Below are positions 8,448-16,849 of a stretch of 64,000 bases of DNA, piece after piece. The notes beneath the pieces are model-generated. The model was not told the DNA's origin and did no database searches. It saw only the letters and a list, made by a program, of their open reading frames with translations. Within the stretch, counting starts at the first letter, position 1. The number at the start of each line of letters is the position of its first letter. This DNA comes from Halocatena marina. Its GTDB lineage: Archaea > Halobacteriota > Halobacteria > Halobacteriales > Haloarculaceae. The stretch spans positions 3,472,001 through 3,536,000 of the forward strand of contig NZ_CP109785.1 of assembly GCF_025913575.1 (NCBI RefSeq). The letters run 5' to 3'. The position numbers and the translations under genes were made by a program.

Positions 8448-11288
8448 TTAGTCGTTTAGTTTCTCTTTGAGAATCTCGGGAGCCGCTGCCAGCGCATCAT
8501 CGAGCGCCGACACGTCGGGACCACCCCCCTGAGCGAAGTCCGGTGGTCCGCCCCCACCGCCACCGACGCGGGACGCGAGTTCACTCACCACTTCGCCAGC
8601 GTTGATAGCGACGCTCTCGGGAACTGCGACGACGAACTGAGCACTTTCTTGACCACTCGCAAGCACCGCGAGCGTGTCGTCTTCGACGATTGCGGTCGCC
8701 GTTGCCCGGAGCTCTTCCTCATCGCCATCGAGACGTTGCACCACCGCAGTTGTCCCATCGCTGTCGACGTCGATCGTCTCATCCGAACCAGCTTGTGCGC
8801 GAATCTCGGCGAGTTGCTCTTTCAATGAATCGATCTGTTTTCCCCGCTCTTTCCACTCCTCGAAAAACCGCTCTGCGGTCTCGGGGACATCACGCGGCGA
8901 TACGTCGAGCACCTCCGCGGTGGAAAACAGCGCGCTTTCCGTGCGTTGTGTCGTTTCGACAGCCGCATCGCCTGCAGCGAAAACGATTCGTTCGACACCG
9001 TCTTGGACGCGCTCGGTCGAGATGATCTTGATACAGCCGATATCACCAGTCCGTCCGACGTGCGTCCCTGCACAGGCTTGCACGTCGTCAGCGACGTGAA
9101 TCAAGCGAATGTCGGTGCCGGGTGGGATACCGCCTTGATAGATGTCGAAGCCGTACTGCTCTTCGGCCACGTGACGGTCGGGCCACTCCTGAACGACGGG
9201 TGTGTTGTCTCGAACGATTTGGTTCGCGATGCGCTCGATGCGGTGTCTCTCGTCCCGAGAGATCCGTTCGTAGTGCGTCACATCGAGCCGAGAGCTGTCA
9301 GTGCCTTTCTGTGCACCGGCTTGCCGGATGTGATCGCCGAGTGCTTTTCGCGTGGCGTGACCGATGATGTGCGTTGCCGTGTGGTGGGCCATCAGCCGTT
9401 GTCGGCGTATCGTGTCGATCTGTCCTCGGATGAACTCGCCTTTCCCTGGGTCTTCGGTGGTATGATGGAGAATGACGCCGTCCTGTCGTTGCACGTCCTG
9501 AACGTCGACGGTTACGTCATCTGTGCTGAGGGTGCCTCTGTCGGCAGGTTGTCCACCCCCTTCGGGATAGAACATCGTCTGATCGAGCACCACGTCGTAC
9601 CCATCGTCCCCTTCGCGCTCTATGACATCGAGAACGATCGCTTCGAACTCCATCCGATCCTGATCATCGTAGTACAGCTGATCGGTCGCGGGGAGTTCAG
9701 CGATGTGGCCGTCATCGCTTTGTTTTTCGACCTGCCCATCTTCTGCGTCTCCCGTTTCTGCTGTGCTCTCGTCGCTTTCAGCGGTCGGTTCTGTGGCGCT
9801 GTCTTCGCTGTGGCGTGCAGCAACGAGCGAGAAGAAGTCATCTGGAATCTCGACCGTTGCACCGTGTTCTTCTGCAATCTCAGCGACCATATCCGGCTGG
9901 ATTCCGTGCGAATCGTACAACTCGATCAGTTCCTCGGTTGAGAGTGGTTCGTCCCGTTCTGCGTACTCATCAGCGAGTTGTCTCACTCGCCGCCCACCTC
10001 GATCGAGAGTGTCGCGGTATTTTTCGAGTTCCGTTTGGATGATATCCCGGATCGTGTCGCGGTTCGTGTATCCGAGCCGCTTTGCTTGCATATCGACGAG
10101 TTCAGCGAGCGGCGCGTCGACACCGACGGTGTCAGCGAGTCGCTTCGTCCGCCGGAGGACCATGCGAACGAGATAGCCCGAATCGACGTTGCTCGGAACA
10201 ATGCCGTCACCAAGCATGTACGCCAGCGTCCGCGAGTGATCCGCGATAGCGTACATCTCTTCGAGTGGCTCCATCAGCGAACGGAGCCGTTCGACGTCGA
10301 CACCGAGTTCATCAGCAATGTTTGCGCGGGCGCTTTCCATATCCTCTGCCTCGTCGATATCGAGGTTCCCAGCGAGCGTCGCCGCGCGGTGGACGAGGGC
10401 TTCTTCTTCGTCAGTCAGCTCGATCGCAGCGTTCTCCTTCAAGAACGCTATCATCTCGGGGTAGACGGCCTCGTAGACAGTGGGTGTCCCTTGGCTGACC
10501 CATACCCAGCGCTCCAGTCCGTATCCGGTATCGACGATGTAGGTGTCCATCTTCGAGTACCGGTTTCCGTCTTTCATCTCGTACTCGCCGTCCGGGTCCT
10601 GTTCCATCGACATGAAGACGAGCGTCGCAAGCTCGACGCCACGATAGACGACTTCGATAGCCGGACCGGCGTTGCCGCCGCCGACCCACGGATCTTCGAT
10701 GTAGGTGATCTCCTCCAGATTGGCACCCATCGATTCGAAGAACTCATCGCAGTACTGGACGGTCTGGTCTTTCCAGTAGACTTCGCCGTGGTAGGCATAG
10801 CCTTCGGCGTCTTCCCGGGTGTTGAACGCGTGATGGGCCATCATCTCGAACGCCATCGTGTGGCGGCCCGTTTTACCGACGTTCTGGATGTCGTTCATCC
10901 GGATGGATGGTTGGCTAATACACAACGGATTCGCGGGTGGGGGAGCCTGCCCGCTCGTCACGAGCGGCTGAAAATCGTAGATAGACGCTTGCGTGAGTAG
11001 TACATCGTCCCGCCAGCGGCTGGCTGCGACAGGGTACGGATCGATTCGATCGTGGCCGTGCTCTTCGAAGAACGAAAGAAATGCCTCGCGCATCGATTTG
11101 AGCGTGTAGGACTCATCGAATCCGGGGTTGCCGATGAAATCGTACTGCCCGCACGGCGGTTCGCCACAGGTTTCGCGTGTCTCGTCGCGGGTCCAGAAGT
11201 GTGTGCCACAAGAGTCACACTCCTTTCGGGTGAACCCCTCCTGCTCGAAATAATCGAGCCGATATTCCTCCTCGTCGAGTTCACTCAT
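8448..11288 (-). CDS. alaS: Alanyl-tRNA synthetase
   Basis: A 946-residue archaeal AlaRS that charges tRNA-Ala. In order: an N-terminal CxxC...C segment ([18 protein letters not shown]) typical of archaeal AlaRS, the class II catalytic core ([21 protein letters not shown]-binding helices), an acidic linker, the editing domain with [11 protein letters not shown] and CAGTH zinc ligands, and a C-terminal dimer domain ending in a glycine-rich stretch [15 protein letters not shown]. The start at 11288 was preferred to one 24 codons upstream because a TATA-like box sits 28 bases before it and [14 protein letters not shown] is the usual beginning. The Glu/Asp/Ser/Thr-rich linker (about residues 505-540) is a haloarchaeal-style insertion. 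The gene appears complete. Confidence 0.97.
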   Translation of the reverse strand: MSELDEEEYRLDYFEQEGFTRKECDSCGTHFWTRDETRETCGEPPCGQYDFIGNPGFDESYTLKSMREAFLSFFEEHGHDRIDPYPVAASRWRDDVLLTQASIYDFQPLVTSGQAPPPANPLCISQPSIRMNDIQNVGKTGRHTMAFEMMAHHAFNTREDAEGYAYHGEVYWKDQTVQYCDEFFESMGANLEEITYIEDPWVGGGNAGPAIEVVYRGVELATLVFMSMEQDPDGEYEMKDGNRYSKMDTYIVDTGYGLERWVWVSQGTPTVYEAVYPEMIAFLKENAAIELTDEEEALVHRAATLAGNLDIDEAEDMESARANIADELGVDVERLRSLMEPLEEMYAIADHSRTLAYMLGDGIVPSNVDSGYLVRMVLRRTKRLADTVGVDAPLAELVDMQAKRLGYTNRDTIRDIIQTELEKYRDTLDRGGRRVRQLADEYAERDEPLSTEELIELYDSHGIQPDMVAEIAEEHGATVEIPDDFFSLVAARHSEDSATEPTAESDESTAETGDAEDGQVEKQSDDGHIAELPATDQLYYDDQDRMEFEAIVLDVIEREGDDGYDVVLDQTMFYPEGGGQPADRGTLSTDDVTVDVQDVQRQDGVILHHTTEDPGKGEFIRGQIDTIRRQRLMAHHTATHIIGHATRKALGDHIRQAGAQKGTDSSRLDVTHYERISRDERHRIERIANQIVRDNTPVVQEWPDRHVAEEQYGFDIYQGGIPPGTDIRLIHVADDVQACAGTHVGRTGDIGCIKIISTERVQDGVERIVFAAGDAAVETTQRTESALFSTAEVLDVSPRDVPETAERFFEEWKERGKQIDSLKEQLAEIRAQAGSDETIDVDSDGTTAVVQRLDGDEEELRATATAIVEDDTLAVLASGQESAQFVVAVPESVAINAGEVVSELASRVGGGGGGPPDFAQGGGPDVSALDDALAAAPEILKEKLND

Positions 11289-11312
11289 CGCGTACCACTT
11301 GGCTGACCGCCG

Positions 11313-11319
11313 GGTAAAA
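11313..11319 (-). promoter_or_regulatory. TATA-like box for alaS
   Basis: GTTTTAC on the minus strand lies about 28 bases upstream of the alaS ATG at 11288, supporting that start and a leaderless transcript. Confidence 0.5.
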
Positions 11320-11403
11320 CCCTTCCGAACACCGGTATCTGACGGGTGTTCACCACTCATTGGCCGTTTTCACTACAGAGCAATCCCGACTACCGGACTT
11401 AGT

Positions 11404-11476
11404 GACTATCATCAATCCTGATATCGATCTTGTGGGCGGAAAAGAACCATATTATTAGTTACTATTGGTGATAGTC
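11404..11476. repeat. Inverted repeat between rfcS and alaS
   Basis: GACTATCATCAAT (11404-11416) and ATTGGTGATAGTC (11464-11476) are 13-base inverted arms with one mismatch and 47 bases between. They lie in the gap between alaS and rfcS, both on the minus strand, after the rfcS stop and before the alaS start region. It may be a regulator site or RNA hairpin; function unknown. Confidence 0.4.
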
Positions 11477-11570
11477 TTTCCAGAGATAGGTCTCATGTTT
11501 TGAAAATTTTCAACCACTGCCTTTCACACTCCCATGCAGAGTCTTCGGTCGCTCATCCGCGGTGTGCTGA

Positions 11571-12536
11571 TCACTCTTCGAGTGCAAGCCCTGCGAGGAG
11601 CGCCTCCAACTGTACTTGTTCGTTTGCACCCACCGTGAGGCGGTAGTCTGTCTCTCCGATACGGTCCATCACGTACACAGCTTCGCGGTCCGAAAGATCG
11701 TACTCCCACACCGATCGGTGGAGCTGATCGATGATGTCTCCGCCCGCGATACCTTCTTCGGTGAGCAGCGTATCGAGTATCGAGCGCGCGGCCGTGAAGT
11801 CGCCGTCGAGCGCGAGCTGCACCATCTTCTTGATCTCCTCGGGGCGAGCGGTGCTCGTAACTGCGTAGACGGTCTCTTCGTCAACGGTTCCATCAAGTGT
11901 GCCTGCTGCTTGGAGATCGTTGATGGCTTTTCGCATGTCTCCTGCTGCAGAGTAGACGAGGGCGTCCATTCCATCCTCGACGATGTCGATTCCCTCATTC
12001 GTGGCGATTCGATCGATCTGTTCGGCAACGGCCTCGTCGGACAGTGGTGAAAAGCGAAACACGGTACACCGGGACTGAATCGGGTCGATGATTTTACTCG
12101 AGTAGTTGCACGAAAGGATGAAGCGAGTGTTGTGCGAAAACTGCTCCATCGTCCGGCGGAGCGCACTTTGTGCATCAGACGTCAACGCGTCTGCTTCGTC
12201 GAGAAAGATGATTCGATAGTTGTAGCCTCCAAAACTCGATCGGGCAAAGCTCTTGATGCGATCGCGCACTACGTCGATTCCCCGCTCGTCGGACGCGTTC
12301 AGTTCGAGGAAGTTCTCACGCCATTCCTCACCGTAGATCTCTTTGGCGATACTGACGCTCGTGGCCGTCTTTCCAACCCCGGGTGGACCAGCAAACAGCA
12401 GGTGTGGGAGGTCGTTTTTCTCGATGTAGCTTTCGATCCGGCTGGTGATCTGCTCGTGGCCGAGGACTTCATCGAGCGACTGTGGGCGATATTTTTCGAT
12501 CCAGACCTCTCGCCCCGGCGCTTGTGATTCGCTCAT
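11571..12536 (-). CDS. rfcS: Replication factor C small subunit
   Basis: A 321-residue AAA+ ATPase, the small subunit of the clamp loader that opens PCNA and places it on primed DNA. Visible motifs: [17 protein letters not shown] (RFC box II), Walker A GPPGVGKT, box IV, Walker B FLDEAD and sensor-1/SRC motif [10 protein letters not shown]. Length is normal for archaeal RfcS. Its partner clamp gene pcn lies in the same window at 49.1-49.8 kb, not adjacent. A TATA-like box sits about 27 bases before the ATG at 12536. It is divergent from gatB, and the two starts are 214 bases apart. Confidence 0.97.
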   Translation of the reverse strand: MSESQAPGREVWIEKYRPQSLDEVLGHEQITSRIESYIEKNDLPHLLFAGPPGVGKTATSVSIAKEIYGEEWRENFLELNASDERGIDVVRDRIKSFARSSFGGYNYRIIFLDEADALTSDAQSALRRTMEQFSHNTRFILSCNYSSKIIDPIQSRCTVFRFSPLSDEAVAEQIDRIATNEGIDIVEDGMDALVYSAAGDMRKAINDLQAAGTLDGTVDEETVYAVTSTARPEEIKKMVQLALDGDFTAARSILDTLLTEEGIAGGDIIDQLHRSVWEYDLSDREAVYVMDRIGETDYRLTVGANEQVQLEALLAGLALEE

Positions 12537-12559
12537 ACTCGAATCCAGACAGCGTCGTT

Positions 12560-12566
12560 ACTTAAC
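12560..12566 (-). promoter_or_regulatory. TATA-like box for rfcS
   Basis: GTTAAGT on the minus strand lies about 27 bases before the rfcS ATG, consistent with leaderless transcription. Confidence 0.45.
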
Positions 12567-12720
12567 TGGATTGCAGTGCGCTACGTTCTGTCTGCTGAGC
12601 TGACAACGGACGACTGTCGGACTGTGCGAGGTCGGACCGTGAGTTCTTGCGTGTGCGTTTGACATCGGTTCAATACGAATGCGATTGCGCTCGGTAGCTC
12701 CGAACAGCCTCCCGATAGTC

Positions 12721-12724
12721 TTTA
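12721..12724 (+). promoter_or_regulatory. TATA-like box for gatB
   Basis: A TTTA core lies 28-29 bases before the gatB ATG at 12751, which supports that start over an in-frame one 24 codons upstream. Confidence 0.4.
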
Positions 12725-12750
12725 GCGCACGCGGCCGGTTGCACCAGTTA

Positions 12751-14232
12751 ATGACTGCACAGGCGACTCGGACGCACGACCTCGCGGCTGTCATCGGGCT
12801 CGAGGTGCACGTGCAGCTAGAAACCGAGACGAAGATTTTCTGTGGCTGTTCGACCGACGTCGCTGACGACGAGCCGAATACACACACCTGTCCCGTCTGT
12901 CTTGGACTTCCCGGCGCGTTGCCGGTTGTGAACGAGCAGGCGGTCGAGACCGCCGTCAAGGTCGGTAAAGCCATCGATGCCACTATTCCCGAAGAAACGC
13001 GCTTTCACCGGAAGAACTACTACTATCCGGATCTCCCGAAGAACTTCCAGATCACTCAGTACGATGAACCCATCTGTCAGGAGGGAAGCCTCGAGCTCTC
13101 TGTCGAGGGAAACCGCCGAGTAATTGGAATCGAGCGCGCTCACCTCGAAGAAGATCCCGGCAGTCTGAAACACGAAGGAGGAAGCATCGACCGCGCGGAG
13201 TATACGATGATCGATTACAACCGTGCCGGGATGCCGCTGATGGAGATCGTCACCCGACCGGACTTCCGCGGGCCAAAGGAAGCCAGAGCGTTCCTCGCAA
13301 AGCTGGAAGAAGTTCTTGAATATCTCGACGTGTTCGATGCAGAACGCGATGGCTCGCTGCGCGTCGATGCCAATATCTCGATGGTTTCTGCGAACGAGGT
13401 CGACGACGACGGCACGATCGACGAGGAAACCCTGCAAGCTGCCAACCGGACTGAGGTGAAAAACATTTCTAGTCACAAGGGCGCACAGAAGGCGCTTGCC
13501 TACGAGATCACTCGCCAACGAAACGCGATTCAGCGCGGACGAGCGATCGAACAAGAGACTCGCCACTGGGACGAGAGCCGTGGCGTAACGGTCTCGATGC
13601 GCTCGAAGGAGGCCGAGAAGGACTACCGGTATTTCCGAGAGGCCGATCTCCCGCCGCTTCGCGTTTCGTCGTGGAAAGAGAACATCGAGATCCCCGAACT
13701 TCCCGATGCTCGTCGTGAGCGCTTCCGGAACGAGTACAATCTGGGCAGTGAGGCCGCATCGAAACTGACCTCCACAAAACAGATCGCGGACTTCTACGAA
13801 TCACTCACCGACGAGTTCGATCCTAACACCGCCGCAACGTGGGTCGCAGACATCCTCCTTGGAGAGCTGAACTACCGCGACATGCGCCTCGATGCGATCG
13901 ACCGTGATGAGTTTTCTCGCCTTATTACGCTCGTCGAGAACGACGAAATCACCATGAAAAACGCGACGGAAGTCGTTCTACGGACGATGCTCGATGACGG
14001 ACGACCGCCGGATGCAGTCGTCGAAAGCGAAGGGCTCGGAAAAACCGCTGGGGATGAAGTGGCAAGTGCTGTTCGAGACGCAATCGAAGATAATCCAGAG
14101 GCAGTCGATGACTATTACAATGGTGAAGACGGAGCACTCAACTATCTCGTTGGACAGGTAATGGCCGGAACAGGCGGGAGCGCAGACCCACAGACGGTGA
14201 ACGAACTGCTCAGAACCGAATTAAACGACTGA
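12751..14232 (+). CDS. gatB: Asp/Glu-tRNA amidotransferase subunit B
   Basis: A 493-residue GatB, the kinase subunit of GatCAB, which turns Glu-tRNA-Gln or Asp-tRNA-Asn into Gln-tRNA or Asn-tRNA. The N-terminus AAVIGLEVHVQLETETKIFCGC with the later CPVCLGLPG is the classic GatB signature, and the first cysteine pair plus this one make the zinc site. The C-terminal YqeY-like tail (NYLVGQVMAGTGG) is present. Haloarchaea use the transamidation route for Gln-tRNA. gatA and gatC are not next to it. The start at 12751 has MTAQATRTHDLAAVIGLEVH. Confidence 0.97.
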   Translation: MTAQATRTHDLAAVIGLEVHVQLETETKIFCGCSTDVADDEPNTHTCPVCLGLPGALPVVNEQAVETAVKVGKAIDATIPEETRFHRKNYYYPDLPKNFQITQYDEPICQEGSLELSVEGNRRVIGIERAHLEEDPGSLKHEGGSIDRAEYTMIDYNRAGMPLMEIVTRPDFRGPKEARAFLAKLEEVLEYLDVFDAERDGSLRVDANISMVSANEVDDDGTIDEETLQAANRTEVKNISSHKGAQKALAYEITRQRNAIQRGRAIEQETRHWDESRGVTVSMRSKEAEKDYRYFREADLPPLRVSSWKENIEIPELPDARRERFRNEYNLGSEAASKLTSTKQIADFYESLTDEFDPNTAATWVADILLGELNYRDMRLDAIDRDEFSRLITLVENDEITMKNATEVVLRTMLDDGRPPDAVVESEGLGKTAGDEVASAVRDAIEDNPEAVDDYYNGEDGALNYLVGQVMAGTGGSADPQTVNELLRTELND

Positions 14233-14252
14233 GTTTGATGTGTAATGAGCGG

Positions 14253-14281
14253 AAATACTTACCGCAAGTATTTGTATTTGC
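14253..14281. promoter_or_regulatory. Palindromic operator over HTH-gene promoter
   Basis: AAATACTT (14253-14260), ACCGC spacer, AAGTATTT (14266-14273) form a perfect 8-base inverted repeat. A further half-site GTATTTGC follows at about 14274-14281. The site covers the position expected for the TATA box 27 bases before the ATG at 14300. This is what an operator for the downstream winged-helix protein would look like; autoregulation is an inference. Confidence 0.55.
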
Positions 14282-14299
14282 AGATATTATCGGACGATA

Positions 14300-14908
14300 A
14301 TGTCTGGGCTGTTGCCGACTGGCACCAGAGCTAGTTCGGAGCAGGACGGTGAACCTAAAGCATTGTGGCTAGACAGTGATGATACCGGTGAACTGCTGTC
14401 GTCGCTCTCGTCCGAGACCGCCCGTGCCGTTCTTACGGAACTTCATGACGAACCCGGAACCGCCTCTGAGATCGCTTCTCGCGTCGATACGTCGCTGCAA
14501 AACGCCCGTCATCATCTCTCGAATCTCGAACAGGCGGGAGTCATCCGTATCGCCGATACGCGGTACTCGGAGAAAGGTCGTGAGATGAGTGTCTACGCAC
14601 CGAGTGAAGAGCCGCTCGTGGTGTTCGTTGGCCGTAAAGAGCGAAAGCACACCTTTCTCGATTCGCTCCGTGGACTGGTGTCCGTCATCGGTGCTCTCGG
14701 TCTCGTGAGTCTGCTTGTCCAGTGGCTCGTCACGCCGACTGTCAACCAAAACGTGTCAGGACAGCTGCCACGTGTTGGCGACGCGTTGGGGAATAGTGGT
14801 GCCACACCGCTTGGAGCTCCCCCCGGAATGATTTTCTTCGCTGGAGGACTCCTTGTACTCCTCTTCATACTAGTATTGCAACATCAACATCTACTAGATA
14901 TCGAGTGA
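14300..14908 (+). CDS. Membrane-anchored winged-helix (ArsR-like) protein
   Basis: A 202-residue protein with an ArsR-type winged helix at about residues 30-100 (ETARAVLTELHDEPGTASEIASRV, then SLQNARHHLSNLEQAGVIR) and two predicted membrane helices at about 124-144 and 176-194, separated by a loop of about 30 residues rich in Gly and Pro. The DNA-binding part is thus held at the membrane with both ends inside. It lies 89 bases before a secreted subtilase on the same strand. This suggests that it controls, or is controlled by, that protease (inference). The palindrome just upstream is a likely target. The family is recurrent in haloarchaea, with no function known to me. Confidence 0.85.
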   Translation: MSGLLPTGTRASSEQDGEPKALWLDSDDTGELLSSLSSETARAVLTELHDEPGTASEIASRVDTSLQNARHHLSNLEQAGVIRIADTRYSEKGREMSVYAPSEEPLVVFVGRKERKHTFLDSLRGLVSVIGALGLVSLLVQWLVTPTVNQNVSGQLPRVGDALGNSGATPLGAPPGMIFFAGGLLVLLFILVLQHQHLLDIE

Positions 14909-14972
14909 GTGACAAACAAGCAACGGACGGTGGACGGTGAGCGAGCGATTGAGATTGAGATTGAGTCTGAGG

Positions 14973-14978
14973 TTAAAA
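14973..14978 (+). promoter_or_regulatory. TATA-like box for subtilase gene
   Basis: TTAAAA lies about 22-25 bases before the ATG at 14998. It suggests the protease gene has its own promoter even though the HTH gene is close upstream. Confidence 0.4.
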
Positions 14979-14997
14979 TGAGTAATTTCCGGAACTG

Positions 14998-16653
14998 ATG
15001 AACAGAAACGGTGCAATCACTGTATGTTTGGTCGCGGTACTCATCTTCTCCTCACTCTCGCTCTCTTTCTCTTCGGATTCGTTCATGAACGCCGACGACA
15101 GCACCAATGACGATTCGTCAGCTGAGGCGATTGAGGCTTTGAAACGCCACATCGATCGTCAGCCGTACGAACCTCCACCGTCAGTAAACCGGGAGGTCGA
15201 GATCGTCGTCCCGGTTCAGAACGACACAGATATTCCCAGAGATTCGAACGGGTTCAACGTCGAACGCATCTACACCGACGAAGGCCAACGGTTCGTGCGT
15301 GGGTCGATCCAGATGTCGGATGTTCGTTCTCTCCTCCAAGATCAACGCATGAAACGGGTTCGTATCACGAGTAATTATTCGGTGTCTGACGATCGCGTTG
15401 CAAGCGGCGTCAACCAGATCAACGCAGATACTCTTCAGAAGAGAGGTATTACCGGCGAGAACGTCACTGTTGGAATTATCGACAGCGATTTCTGGATCAG
15501 TCACCCGTCTATCGCCCGACAAGTCAGTGCGTATTATTCGTTCGGCCCTGCTAGTGATTGGCAGCACGGTACGGCGGTGGCAAGTGGTGTAACTGACACC
15601 GCTCCAGACGCAAACCTGCATCTCGCTTCTGTTGGGCCAACGACGACGCCAGAGGAGTACGCGTCCGCCGTCGAGTGGCTCGAACAGTCTGGTGCTGATG
15701 TCATCGTCGACGCAGGGAGCTACTACACACAGCCCGGCGACGGAACCGGGGAAATCGCTCACGTTGCGACAAACGTCTCTTCTGAGACCGTGTTTGTCAC
15801 CTCTGTTGGAAACCACGCTCAGCGCTACTGGGCAGGGAATCACTCCTCAGACGAATGGATCGCCTTTCACAACGGATCACAGGCCAATCCACTGAACAAC
15901 GGTGATCCGTTGAGCGGCAAGGTGCAGTTGACGCTCCGATGGGGGAGCTGGTCGAACGCATCGGCCGAGTACGACCTCTATCTCTTCCGAGTGCAACCGG
16001 GCGAGGATGCCGTTGTGGCACGGACCACTGGTAATGAGGAAGAACCAATCGAACACCTCACGACGACTGTTCAACGGGGCCAATACTACGTCTCGATTCG
16101 GAGTGAAACCGATCCGAATGAGATAAACACGAATACAAACGCAACTGCAACTTCCGATCATCCGACTATCGAACTGTTTTCCAACCACGATCTGCGGTAT
16201 CAATCCATCGGCGGGAAGGCCCCGCCGGCGAATGCCCCGAACGTGCTCGCTGTTGGAGCGAGTGACGACGGCGCTGTCGAATCCTTCAGCGCACGTGGTC
16301 CCGATATCGTTGCTCCTGATTCGGTACTCGTTGAAGGCGCTACGGTAGAGGGTGGGACCTCCTTTTCGACGCCGTATGTCGCCGGTACTGCAGCCCTACT
16401 TCTCTCTGAGAATCCTGACATGACTGCCGAAAAGGTTCGAATGTTGCTCTTGTTGAGCGCCGACGATATTGGAGTGAAGGGAACCGATTCCCGTTCCGGA
16501 TTTGGACGAGTGAACGCCAGCAGAGCCGCCGAACTGATGAACAAAACGAGTGGCGGGCAGTTTACGTCTCCGTCGCTCGATGAACTGCACGGCCCACAAG
16601 TGGGACGTTCTCCTGTTGTCGCTAGCAGACGAGCTCTTCCCGGCGATTTGTAA
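14998..16653 (+). CDS. Secreted S8 (subtilisin-like) serine peptidase
   Basis: A 551-residue subtilase. Residues 1-25 form a signal peptide (hydrophobic CLVAVLIFSSLSLSF), then a pro-region of about 110 residues. The triad is visible as D162 in GIIDSDFW, H190 in WQHGTAVASG and S455 in GGTSFSTPYVAG, with oxyanion Asn272 in VTSVGNH. Between Asn272 and Ser455 is an inserted beta-rich stretch (about 305-370, LTLRWGSWSN...GQYYVSIRS) like a pre-peptidase C-terminal sandwich. The Asp motif DSD departs from the usual DTG/DSG. It follows the membrane HTH gene and is probably part of the same module. Expected location is the cell surface or outside. Confidence 0.88.
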   Translation: MNRNGAITVCLVAVLIFSSLSLSFSSDSFMNADDSTNDDSSAEAIEALKRHIDRQPYEPPPSVNREVEIVVPVQNDTDIPRDSNGFNVERIYTDEGQRFVRGSIQMSDVRSLLQDQRMKRVRITSNYSVSDDRVASGVNQINADTLQKRGITGENVTVGIIDSDFWISHPSIARQVSAYYSFGPASDWQHGTAVASGVTDTAPDANLHLASVGPTTTPEEYASAVEWLEQSGADVIVDAGSYYTQPGDGTGEIAHVATNVSSETVFVTSVGNHAQRYWAGNHSSDEWIAFHNGSQANPLNNGDPLSGKVQLTLRWGSWSNASAEYDLYLFRVQPGEDAVVARTTGNEEEPIEHLTTTVQRGQYYVSIRSETDPNEINTNTNATATSDHPTIELFSNHDLRYQSIGGKAPPANAPNVLAVGASDDGAVESFSARGPDIVAPDSVLVEGATVEGGTSFSTPYVAGTAALLLSENPDMTAEKVRMLLLLSADDIGVKGTDSRSGFGRVNASRAAELMNKTSGGQFTSPSLDELHGPQVGRSPVVASRRALPGDL

Positions 16654-16849
16654 CAGCAACGGTCCTGAATCCGCCAATCGACTAGATCTGCTCAGCTCCC
16701 GAGATGGAGCTGTGGCACTTCACATTCTCTAAATGAAAGACATTCTCATGCACAATCCGGCTTCCGTCCTGCATTCTCCTGTATATCTGTTGCCGAAAGC
16801 GTTAGGTTGAGAGTCGGCCTAGCTTGAACACAACGAGGGAACTACTGTA

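Noticed and set aside
8946..9941. 331-residue plus-strand frame inside alaS
   Set aside because: Opposite strand of conserved AlaRS; no own start context or family.
14949..14970. GAGATT short tandem before subtilase
   Set aside because: Too short; no evidence of function.
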